Source: Thermoflexibacter sp. (GTDB lineage: Bacteria; Bacteroidota; Bacteroidia; Cytophagales; Thermoflexibacteraceae). From it: a DNA stretch of 5,393 nt. The notes beneath the pieces were generated by a model that searched no databases, was not told where the DNA came from, and saw only the letters and a list, made by a program, of their open reading frames with translations. The stretch is taken from NCBI GenBank assembly GCA_025455345.1, contig JALOMS010000375.1, forward strand, positions 1-5,393, read 5' to 3'. Numbering within the stretch: position 1 is the first letter of the stretch; each line of letters starts with the position of its first letter. The translations under genes were made by a program, and so were the position numbers. Positions 1-5,130 of this stretch are shown here, one piece after another.

Positions 1-1
1 A

Positions 2-466
2 AATACTAATGTAATAAAAATAACAAATTACTCATATTTTTTTAACTATTCTATCATATCAAACCCAACTATTATTACTGACCGCATTGCTATTAGCAAT
101 AAGGTCAAAGCCGCCCGAAAAGAAAAACATTATCATCAAAAAGAAGTAGCTGGTCACTTAGGTGTTAGCCAAGCCAACTATTCTCAAATGGAAAATGGTA
201 TTATTAGCATTAACGTAGAACAGATTGCAAAGTTGGCAACTTATCTTGGCAAGGAAATCAATTATTTTTTTAGTGATGATTCTACCCCCCCCCACACTAA
301 CTTATTTTTAATCAATAGTTTAAAAATTAATTTATTACCTTTAAAAGAGTTAACACTATGTTTAAGAGTAACCCCTTCCCCTTCTACCCCCAAACCGAGG
401 CGATGGACTGCGGTCCCACCTGCCTCCGCATGGTCGCCAAGCACTACGGCAAGGCGTACAGTCTAA
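2..466 (+). CDS. XRE-type helix-turn-helix regulator, ends uncertain
   Basis: The frame is open from the left edge and contains a typical XRE/Cro-C1 DNA-binding domain at about 83-280. It reads NKVKAARKEK, then QKEVAGHLGVSQANYSQMENG (helices 2 and 3, ending with the family's S-x-ENG turn), then EQIAKLATYLG and NYFF. Such small regulators bind operator DNA as dimers and often sit beside toxin, phage or secretion genes. The first in-frame ATG (188) lies after the recognition helix, so a start there would destroy the domain. No ATG exists upstream in frame inside the window, so the true start is either left of position 2, a rare codon such as ATT near 71-76, or lost. After the domain the frame crosses nine C (285-293) and then continues into the next gene in another frame as low-quality, Pro/Arg-rich sequence. 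The natural end is probably near 300. Domain identity is firm; gene integrity is doubtful. Confidence 0.6.
   Translation, partial: NTNVIKITNYSYFFNYSIISNPTIITDRIAISNKVKAARKEKHYHQKEVAGHLGVSQANYSQMENGIISINVEQIAKLATYLGKEINYFFSDDSTPPHTNLFLINSLKINLLPLKELTLCLRVTPSPSTPKPRRWTAVPPASAWSPSTTARRTV
285..293 (+). repeat. Homopolymer run of nine C at the regulator's 3' end
   Basis: Nine consecutive C follow the codons for the end of the XRE domain. With nine C the reading frame stays open to 466 and overlaps the following ORF by about 109 bases. With ten C the frame meets TAA at 298-300, and with eight C it meets TAA at 307-309. The run is therefore either a sequencing or slippage length error or a site of natural length variation that sets the C-terminus. 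Confidence 0.6.
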
Positions 467-1245
467 GCACTTTAAGAGAAAAGATGCACTTGAGCAGAGA
501 GGGAGTTTCCTTTCTCTCTATCAGCGAGGTAGCAGAGGAGATAGGTTTTCGCACTTTGGCAGTCAGCGTCCCCTTTGAGAAGCTCGCCACAGAGGGCAGT
601 TTCCCATGCATTGTACATTGGAATCAGAATCACTTTGCGGTGGTGTATAAAATACAGACCTCCCCCCGCCCCCCTCAAAAGGGGGAAAATACTAATTTTC
701 ATAGTATTAGCTTACAAGAAGTAAACAGCAAGACTTGGCGCAGGCGATGTGGAGTAGTCATGCAAGATGGCTTTATTTTCTCTGATACCATTGCCAAAAA
801 TATTGCACTTTCAGACGAAATACCTGATAAAAAGCGGTTGCTCTATGCCTCAAAAGTTGCTAATATTCAAGAGTTTGTAGAAACTCTGCCTTTGGGCTAC
901 AACACCAAAATAGGAGCGGAAGGAGTAGGGCTTAGTGGTGGGCAAAAGCAAAGAATCCTCATAGCACGTGCAGTTTACAAAGACCCAGAATTTCTCTTTT
1001 TTGATGAGGCTACTTCCGCCTTAGATGCTAATAATGAGAAAATTATCATGGAAAACTTGCAAGCATTTTTCAAAGGAAGAACCGTAGTAGTAATAGCCCA
1101 CAGGCTAAGTACAGTAAAAAACGCCGACCAAATTATTGTATTAGAAAAGGGCAAAATCGTAGAAATGGGTAGCCATCTTGTACTTTCCAAAGAAAAGGGA
1201 AGGTATTACGAATTGGTAAAAAATCAGTTAGAATTGGGAAATTAA
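358..1245 (+). CDS. Internally deleted C39 peptidase-ABC exporter (peptidase front fused to ATPase back)
   Basis: The ORF encodes 295 residues. Residues 1-98 are the front of a C39 peptidase, which removes double-glycine leaders from bacteriocin-like peptides. Q12 (oxyanion hole) and catalytic C18 lie in QTEAMDCGPTC, and catalytic H92 lies in NHFAVVYKI. The catalytic Asp expected about 16 residues later is absent. Residues 101-110 come from a C/G-rich repeat. Residues 116-295 are the back of an ABC ATPase: Q-loop Q136 in GVVMQDG, signature LSGGQ 192-196, Walker B LFFDE ending at E217, D-loop SALD 220-223, and switch H248. Walker A and the whole transmembrane domain are missing. Family members run about 700-730 residues, so roughly 400 were lost in frame. 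ATG 358 has a purine stretch (aaaagag) about 9 bases upstream. The product should not export, process or hydrolyse ATP by itself, so this is probably a pseudogene that kept its frame. It follows the XRE gene, a common pairing in peptide-secretion loci. Confidence 0.85.
   Translation: MFKSNPFPFYPQTEAMDCGPTCLRMVAKHYGKAYSLSTLREKMHLSREGVSFLSISEVAEEIGFRTLAVSVPFEKLATEGSFPCIVHWNQNHFAVVYKIQTSPRPPQKGENTNFHSISLQEVNSKTWRRRCGVVMQDGFIFSDTIAKNIALSDEIPDKKRLLYASKVANIQEFVETLPLGYNTKIGAEGVGLSGGQKQRILIARAVYKDPEFLFFDEATSALDANNEKIIMENLQAFFKGRTVVVIAHRLSTVKNADQIIVLEKGKIVEMGSHLVLSKEKGRYYELVKNQLELGN
657..708. repeat. C/G-rich hairpin repeat plus AT inverted repeat at the exporter's deletion join
   Basis: Two runs of six C (662-667 and 669-674) are followed by TCAAAA and five G (681-685), so C670-674 can pair with G681-685 around a 6-base loop. 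Directly after it, AATACTA (688-694) and TAGTATT (702-708) form a perfect 7-bp inverted repeat. The stretch is translated as SPRPPQKGE, which belongs to neither the peptidase nor the ATPase family. From memory, similar CCCCC-TTTGA-GGGGG-like hairpins are scattered in Bacteroidota genomes; that is recollection, not checked here. Confidence 0.6.
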
Positions 1246-1358
1246 CGAATTAGGTAAAATAATCCAACCCCTTTCCTCTAACCTTTCTCTAACCTCAAAG
1301 TATTCCTGAAAACTATTTTCCACTAATAGGCAACTCGCTTTGAGAATCTAAAATCTTT

Positions 1359-1399
1359 GAATCTGGAATTATAAATTTTCCATTGATAATTCCAGATTC
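1359..1399. repeat. 14-bp perfect inverted repeat (hairpin)
   Basis: GAATCTGGAATTAT (1359-1372) is the exact reverse complement of ATAATTCCAGATTC (1386-1399). Inside, 1374-1376 can pair with 1382-1384, leaving a 5-base loop of pyrimidines. No T-run follows on the plus strand, so it is not a standard intrinsic terminator for the upstream ORF. It could be an interspersed palindromic repeat, an mRNA 3'-end stabiliser, or a remnant of a small mobile element. Confidence 0.7.
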
Positions 1400-1451
1400 C
1401 CAATTGACAGATTTCAAATTGATTATATAAAAACTTAAACTTTTTAACCTC

Positions 1452-1544
1452 ATGTTTACTAATTACTTAAAAATTGCCTTCCGCAAATTGCTCAAATGCA
1501 AGGACTATGCTTCTATTAATATTTTGGGGCTTGCTGGTTATTAG
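1452..1544 (+). pseudogene. Truncated N-terminus of FtsX/MacB-like ABC permease
   Basis: An ATG opens 30 codons ending at TAG 1542-1544. The peptide begins MFTNYLKIAFRKLLK and continues to INILGLAGY. This closely follows the stereotyped start of Bacteroidota MacB/FtsX-like permeases (M-F-x-N-Y-L-K-I-A-x-R-N-L-x-K, then x-I-N-I-L-G-L-A-x-G), where the amphipathic segment leads into the first membrane helix. Intact proteins have about 800 residues with a periplasmic domain and four helices; here the frame stops just where helix 1 should begin. Nothing after the stop in any plus-strand frame continues the family, so this is a remnant, not a simple point-mutated gene. Recognition rests on pattern memory over about 28 residues. 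Confidence 0.7.
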
Positions 1545-1600
1545 GTATTCAAAGCAACAAGGGTAAACCATATGTGGAGTTTGAGGAGTGAGTAGAGAGT

Positions 1601-1644
1601 AAAAAACTTGGAATAAGAGAATTTTTCATTTCTTTATTCCAAGT
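1601..1644 (-). terminator. Intrinsic terminator of the minus-strand gene pair
   Basis: ACTTGGAATAA (1606-1616) and TTATTCCAAGT (1634-1644) form an 11-bp perfect stem. It extends inward through wobble and A-T pairs to about 1622/1628, leaving a small TTTTC loop. Read on the minus strand, the stem is followed by TTTTTT (1606-1601). It lies 22-65 bases beyond the stop of the 313-residue protein gene, the right place for a Rho-independent terminator. Confidence 0.8.
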
Positions 1645-1665
1645 CTTTAGTGTATTTTCTTTGCT

Positions 1666-2607
1666 TTACAATCGTTTTCTTAAACTAAAACCAAATCCTA
1701 CATTGTTGTCTTGAGTCGGGAAACTATAAATGCTCCAAGACAAAGATTTTTCTTTAGGTTTCCTATTTGTCATTAAATTCCAAGCACTTAAAATCATTGT
1801 ACTTGTACCAAGTCCAATGTTTATCAATGATAAGTTTCTTTGAGCAGGATCGATATAAGTTACACCCCAAAATACTTGTTCTTTTGGATAGTTTAATGCA
1901 CCAAGGGTTATCTGTCCTACACTTGTAATTAGTCCTAAAATTGGTACAGCCTTGTTAGTTGTTCCTTTGTACATTTGAACCCCATTAATTGTGTTTAGAG
2001 ATAAATTAATTCCAATACTTAAAGCAGAAGAAACACCATAAGCAGGAGGTATATATGGTTCTGGTTGATAATGATAAGCAGGTTGTATCATCGCACATTC
2101 CTCTTTGGTTAGTCCGCTCGATTGAATCCAATTATCAATCTTAGGGTCATTCATTGCTAATAAATATTCATACTTGAAATTTGAGTTTATTTCTTCTGCT
2201 ATCTCTCTTCCTGCAGTTTGTTCTATTAAGTATCCAACAGCACAAATTTTACCATTTTTATCAATAAAGCAGGGCATTCTTTTATTGGGATAATCATAAT
2301 TTCTTGGAAAAACTCCTGCTTTCCAATATTCATTCAATAGATTTAGCATTTTAAGTCTATTTTCTTGTTGGTGTTTTTCCAAAGAAGAAACATCTTTACT
2401 CCTCAAAAGGGTCTCAACATACCCTAAATGTGTTTGAAGTCTCAAATCTTCGCTCGTCTCTTTTGTTGGAATACTTCCAAAACTTTCTATAAAACTTATA
2501 TCACCAATAACAGCATTCACTGTTTGATTGATTTCAATAGCCTTTTTGCTACTACTTACAATCATTATCAGCATAAAAATTGTCAAAATAGATTTTGATG
2601 TTTTCAT
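1666..2607 (-). CDS. Exported protein of unknown function with conserved Cys-containing domain
   Basis: The gene encodes 313 residues. A basic start and hydrophobic core (residues 7-18, ILTIFMLIMIVS) look like a Sec signal peptide without a lipobox Cys. Residues about 85-178 form a block I recall from uncharacterised proteins of Bacteroidota and other bacteria: YWKAGVFPRN, then MPCFIDKNGKICAVGYLIEQ (C113, C122), then IDNWIQSSGLTKEECAMIQP and Y178. C113 and C122 could form a disulfide in the periplasm. The C-terminal half has hydrophobic glycine-rich segments (about 192-210, 221-240, 258-279) and ends VGFGFSLRKRL, which resembles a terminal outer-membrane strand but could equally follow short membrane helices. 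The upstream hydrolase gene ends 48 bases before this start, so the two may be cotranscribed; a strong terminator follows. The coding call is secure; no function can be assigned. Confidence 0.85.
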   Translation of the reverse strand: MKTSKSILTIFMLIMIVSSSKKAIEINQTVNAVIGDISFIESFGSIPTKETSEDLRLQTHLGYVETLLRSKDVSSLEKHQQENRLKMLNLLNEYWKAGVFPRNYDYPNKRMPCFIDKNGKICAVGYLIEQTAGREIAEEINSNFKYEYLLAMNDPKIDNWIQSSGLTKEECAMIQPAYHYQPEPYIPPAYGVSSALSIGINLSLNTINGVQMYKGTTNKAVPILGLITSVGQITLGALNYPKEQVFWGVTYIDPAQRNLSLINIGLGTSTMILSAWNLMTNRKPKEKSLSWSIYSFPTQDNNVGFGFSLRKRL

Positions 2608-2655
2608 ATTAGTCTTCAGTATTTATTATGTATATAATTATCAGATTATATTAAT
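2608..2655 (-). other. Short spacer between the two minus-strand genes
   Basis: This AT-rich gap contains a weak 7-bp A/T hairpin, ATATAAT (2632-2638) against ATTATAT (2645-2651), with loop TATCAG. It has no G/C pairs in the stem and no T-run, so I do not call it a terminator. The upstream gene is more likely read through into the downstream one. No clear Bacteroidota promoter (TTTG with TAnnTTTG) is visible for the second gene. Confidence 0.4.
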
Positions 2656-3840
2656 TTATCTATTATACTTAAAGAAATAACTATACATCTGCAATACATA
2701 GTTAGTTACGGCGGTGAAGTGATTACCATCTACTAATGCCAATTCTACATTATTTGCTCCTCTGGCGCGCATAGCATTATAAGCCGTTTCCGAATTGAGC
2801 GGAATAACAAAATCATCTGCTTTTCCATGTACCAACAGGGTAGGCACTTGAGGTTTCCAATCAAATACATCATTATCCCTAATCGCATTGAGCATACCTG
2901 TATCTGTTCCTCTAAGAATTCCCTCTCTAAAAGATGGAAGAAACAACTGCTGAGGATTTTGGCTGATTTGAGCAAAGGGACCATTTTGTTGGATACTTCC
3001 TGCATTGGGTTCGGTAAAGAAGGCAGTCATTGGGCGATTGAGCTTATAAGCGGCATTGTAGGTTTGTAAGACCCAAACATAGTTGTTAATAAAAGAAAGC
3101 CCTGTATTTTGGTTTAATACGTAATTGGTAAAGGCTGTCTTGTTATAAGCACCTGCTCCTAATACGCTGGCAGTAATTTTAAATTCAGAAGGGAATTCTT
3201 CTTCCATCATTTTTTGCATAGACATAGTAGCAAAACCTCCTTCGGAATAGCCTGTAAGAAACAAGCGGTCGTTCAATGGAACACTTTGGCTATTACAAAA
3301 CTCTCTTACTGCCCTGAGCATATCCAAAGATGCCGTTGCTAAGGATTTGCGATGTTCGTAAGGGTGAGGAATCTGTTTGGATGCTCCATATCCAATATAA
3401 TCAGGCAGAGAAACGACATAACCTACGGAGGCAATCAGCGCACCTATCGCTCCAGCTTCGCTATTGAGATTAAAGTTGGACGGAGCTTCATTGTCATTGC
3501 GAATCGTACCATGTTGGTAGCTTACAATGGCTAATCTATCCGTAGTTGTAGGTACGAGGATTGCACCTGAAGCCTGTATCTCATTGTTATCTAAGTCTTT
3601 GGTCTTATATACCACTCTATATACTTTGAAGGAATATTTGGTGATAGATGTAACAAGTACATTGCCTGCGAACAAATTGTCTAAGGTGCTTTTGGTAACA
3701 TCTGTAACAGGAGTAGCACTGACGAGGTACTGCGGAGCTGGCTGGTCGCTGTCTTTGGAACAAGAGGAAAATATAAAAATGCTGATTAGAAAGAATACAG
3801 ATAAGCGACTGAATCGCACATACAAAGATTTTTGTAACAT
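2656..3840 (-). CDS. Lipoprotein alpha/beta hydrolase (secretory lipase/esterase type)
   Basis: The chosen ATG at 3840 gives 394 residues beginning MLQKSLYVRFSRLSVFF, a lipoprotein signal ending in the lipobox FSS-C with lipidated C27 followed by Ser-Lys-Asp. An ATG 45 bases upstream (3885) would add a second hydrophobic stretch before the signal, so I prefer 3840. The enzyme domain follows: strand ASGAILVP, oxyanion region YQHGT (108-112), nucleophile elbow GYSEGG with S199, probable acid D342 in HGKADDFVIP, and H374 in DGNHF. The HPYEHRKSLATASLDMLRA segment before the elbow is typical of secretory lipases and prolyl-oligopeptidase-like esterases. It probably hydrolyses lipid or other esters at the outer membrane surface. 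The gene is divergent from the LacI-family regulator, with a TTAGAGAT motif 2 bases upstream of its start, and may be transcribed with the next gene. Substrate is unknown; a peptidase activity is less likely but possible. Confidence 0.87.
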   Translation of the reverse strand: MLQKSLYVRFSRLSVFFLISIFIFSSCSKDSDQPAPQYLVSATPVTDVTKSTLDNLFAGNVLVTSITKYSFKVYRVVYKTKDLDNNEIQASGAILVPTTTDRLAIVSYQHGTIRNDNEAPSNFNLNSEAGAIGALIASVGYVVSLPDYIGYGASKQIPHPYEHRKSLATASLDMLRAVREFCNSQSVPLNDRLFLTGYSEGGFATMSMQKMMEEEFPSEFKITASVLGAGAYNKTAFTNYVLNQNTGLSFINNYVWVLQTYNAAYKLNRPMTAFFTEPNAGSIQQNGPFAQISQNPQQLFLPSFREGILRGTDTGMLNAIRDNDVFDWKPQVPTLLVHGKADDFVIPLNSETAYNAMRARGANNVELALVDGNHFTAVTNYVLQMYSYFFKYNR

Positions 3841-3842
3841 AG

Positions 3843-3854
3843 ATTTAGAGATAA
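3843..3854 (+). promoter_or_regulatory. TTAGAGAT motif, copy 1 (candidate operator)
   Basis: ATTTAGAGATAA here is identical over 12 bases to 4054-4065. It lies 2 bases upstream of the hydrolase start, where a bound protein would block translation initiation or early transcription. The outer parts (TTTA and TAA) are partly palindromic. Assignment as an operator is inference. Confidence 0.35.
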
Positions 3855-3959
3855 GTAAAATGATTTTAAGTATTAAAGCAAACAAATTACTAATTTAAAA
3901 TAACTTCATGTACATTTGCTTTGTTAAAAAAAATAAATAACTTAGAAATTCTTTTGTGC

Positions 3960-3967
3960 ATCTCTAA
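3960..3967 (-). promoter_or_regulatory. TTAGAGAT motif, copy 2 (inverted)
   Basis: ATCTCTAA on the plus strand is TTAGAGAT on the minus strand, midway in the divergent spacer, opposite in orientation to copies 1 and 3. The flanking bases (GAA before, GCA after on the minus strand) agree less well with the other copies, so it would be a weaker site. Confidence 0.25.
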
Positions 3968-4053
3968 TTCAAAAGTCAGTAGAATGATAGTTGATATTGT
4001 CTGACTAAGACCCAATACTTAATAACAAACAAAGCATCACAAGCACAAAAGCA

Positions 4054-4065
4054 ATTTAGAGATAA
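4054..4065 (+). promoter_or_regulatory. TTAGAGAT motif, copy 3 (candidate autoregulatory operator)
   Basis: ATTTAGAGATAA, an exact 12-base match to copy 1, lies 19 bases before the ATG of the LacI-family gene. A repressor bound here would obstruct the regulator's own transcript or ribosome entry, which fits the autoregulation common in this family. The role is inferred. Confidence 0.35.
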
Positions 4066-4084
4066 AAGTGAAAGCGAAAAGAAG

Positions 4085-5122
4085 ATGAAAAACGAGCAGA
4101 TTACCATCAAAGATATTGCGAAAGCACTGAATATATCCACTTCTACTGTATCAAGAGCGTTGCGGAATCACCCCGATATTAGTGATGAAACCAAGAAAGT
4201 AGTATCAGAGTTAGCCAAGCAACTGCAATATCACCCTAACTCGATAGCCTCCAGTTTGAGGAATAAAAAAACTAATACCATAGGGATTATTGTCCCTGAA
4301 ATTATCCATACATTTTTTGCTTCTGTCATCGCAGGAGTAGAGGAAGTGGCTTATAATGAAGGCTACAAAGTGCTTATCTGCCAATCCAACGAAAATTATG
4401 AAAAAGAAATTATCAATATGCAAACGCTGATTTCAAGTAGAGTCGATGGCATTTTGGTTTCTATTTCTAACCAAACACAGCATTATGAGCATTTTGAGCT
4501 TGCTTTACAACGTAAAATTCCATTGGTATTTTTTGATAGGGTATGCGAAGAGTTATCTACCTCCAAAGTCGTGGTAGATGACTATGAAGGAGCATTTAAT
4601 GCCACAGAATATTTGATACATGCGGGTTGTAAAAGAATAGCTCATATCGCTGGACCCCAAAATTTGGAAATTTGTAAAAAGCGCAAAGAAGGCTACATGA
4701 ATGCCTTGAAAGAGAATAACTTACCCATAGATGATAAAATGATAGTATATTCTAATTTGGAACAAGAAGAAGGAATGATATTAGCAAACAAGTTATTGGC
4801 TCTCCCCCAAAGACCTGATGCCATTTTTGCTGTAACTGACCCAGTAGCTATTGGCGCACACATCGCTATTCGCAAGCATGGACTCAAAATGCCCGAACAA
4901 ATCTCTCTCATGGGATTTACCAATGATGCTGTTTCCGAAATTATAGAACCTTCTATCTCTACGATGGCACAACCTTCTTTTGAAATGGGAAAAGTGGCAA
5001 CTCGACAGCTGATTCATCAAATAGAAAACAAAAATGCCAAAGCAGAGCGCATTGTATTAAAAACATCTTTGATAGAGAGGGATTCTACTAAAAAAGTGCG
5101 ATTAAAAGCATTACTCAAGTAA
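4085..5122 (+). CDS. LacI-family transcriptional regulator
   Basis: A full-length 345-residue member of the family (usual length 330-350). The N-terminal helix-turn-helix is ITIKDIAKALNIS-TSTVSRAL (residues 6-26), followed by the third helix and the hinge helix PNSIASSLRN (51-60), which inserts in the operator minor groove. TNTIGIIVPE (63-72) opens the periplasmic-binding-protein-like effector domain. Typical markers are VDGILVS (120-126), FFDRV (149-153), VDDYEGA (164-170), GCKRIAHIAG (181-190), the RKEGY segment (200-204), PDAIFAVTDPVAIG (244-257) and MGFTND (276-281). The ligand is probably a sugar or related small molecule but cannot be read from these residues. The ATG is preceded by the purine-rich aaaagaag. 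The gene is divergent from a secreted hydrolase and convergent with a deacetylase, and TTAGAGAT motifs lie at both ends, suggesting autoregulation and local control. Confidence 0.95.
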   Translation: MKNEQITIKDIAKALNISTSTVSRALRNHPDISDETKKVVSELAKQLQYHPNSIASSLRNKKTNTIGIIVPEIIHTFFASVIAGVEEVAYNEGYKVLICQSNENYEKEIINMQTLISSRVDGILVSISNQTQHYEHFELALQRKIPLVFFDRVCEELSTSKVVVDDYEGAFNATEYLIHAGCKRIAHIAGPQNLEICKKRKEGYMNALKENNLPIDDKMIVYSNLEQEEGMILANKLLALPQRPDAIFAVTDPVAIGAHIAIRKHGLKMPEQISLMGFTNDAVSEIIEPSISTMAQPSFEMGKVATRQLIHQIENKNAKAERIVLKTSLIERDSTKKVRLKALLK

Positions 5123-5130
5123 ATCTCTAA
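5123..5130 (-). promoter_or_regulatory. TTAGAGAT motif, copy 4 at convergent stop codons
   Basis: ATCTCTAA here (TTAGAGAT on the minus strand; TTTAGAGAT over nine bases shared with copies 1 and 3) fills the 4-bp gap between the regulator and the deacetylase and overlaps the deacetylase TAG at 5127-5129. A site at a 3' end is unusual for an operator, so this copy may be chance or a roadblock. Confidence 0.2.

Larger units (their letters stand above)
1246..1600. other. Non-coding stretch with gene remnants
   Basis: No intact gene is seen between the exporter remnant and the terminator of the minus-strand pair. The stretch contains a short direct repeat CTCTAACCT (1276-1284 and 1287-1295), a large inverted repeat (1359-1399) and a truncated permease N-terminus (1452-1544). 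After the permease stop, one frame reads IQSNKGKPYVEFEE before TGA near 1589; I do not recognise it and it may be chance. Confidence 0.5.
3841..4084. promoter_or_regulatory. Divergent promoter region, hydrolase/LacI-family regulator
   Basis: The 244-bp AT-rich spacer must hold promoters for both genes. Besides three TTAGAGAT-type motifs it has an 8-bp inverted pair AAAGCAAA (3875-3882) and TTTGCTTT (3915-3922), the palindrome ATGTACAT (3908-3915), and a second pair TGCTTTGTT (3917-3925) and AACAAAGCA (4028-4036). TACATTTG (3911-3918) fits the Bacteroidota -7 consensus TAnnTTTG on the plus strand, but no -33 TTTG is found at the right distance, so exact promoters are not assigned. Confidence 0.5.

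Noticed and set aside
188..466. Regulator CDS starting at ATG 188
   Set aside because: A start here would remove helices 1 to 3 of the HTH domain, which is clearly readable upstream in the same frame.
358..1245. Working peptide exporter (C39 ABC transporter)
   Set aside because: Walker A, catalytic Asp and the whole membrane domain are absent; no other gene in the window supplies them.
1359..1399. Intrinsic terminator for the exporter remnant
   Set aside because: The stem is long but lies more than 110 bases downstream of the stop and has no T-run on the plus strand.
1547..1591. Short reading frame IQSNKGKPYVEFEE as a gene tail
   Set aside because: It is only 14 codons, unrecognised, and out of frame with the permease stub; chance is the simplest explanation.
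2632..2651. Terminator between the two minus-strand genes
   Set aside because: The 7-bp stem has only A-T pairs and no T-run, too weak for intrinsic termination.
3841..3885. Extended hydrolase start at 3885
   Set aside because: It would put an extra hydrophobic stretch before a complete lipoprotein signal peptide; the start at 3840 gives the normal architecture.
3527..3898. 123-residue plus-strand ORF opposite the hydrolase start
   Set aside because: It is antisense to a well-supported lipoprotein gene and shows no domain, signal or ribosome-binding evidence of its own.
3911..3918. TACATTTG as the -7 element of the LacI-family gene promoter
   Set aside because: The octamer fits TAnnTTTG, but no TTG/TTTG lies at the needed upstream distance and the leader would be about 160 bases; one short match is not enough.
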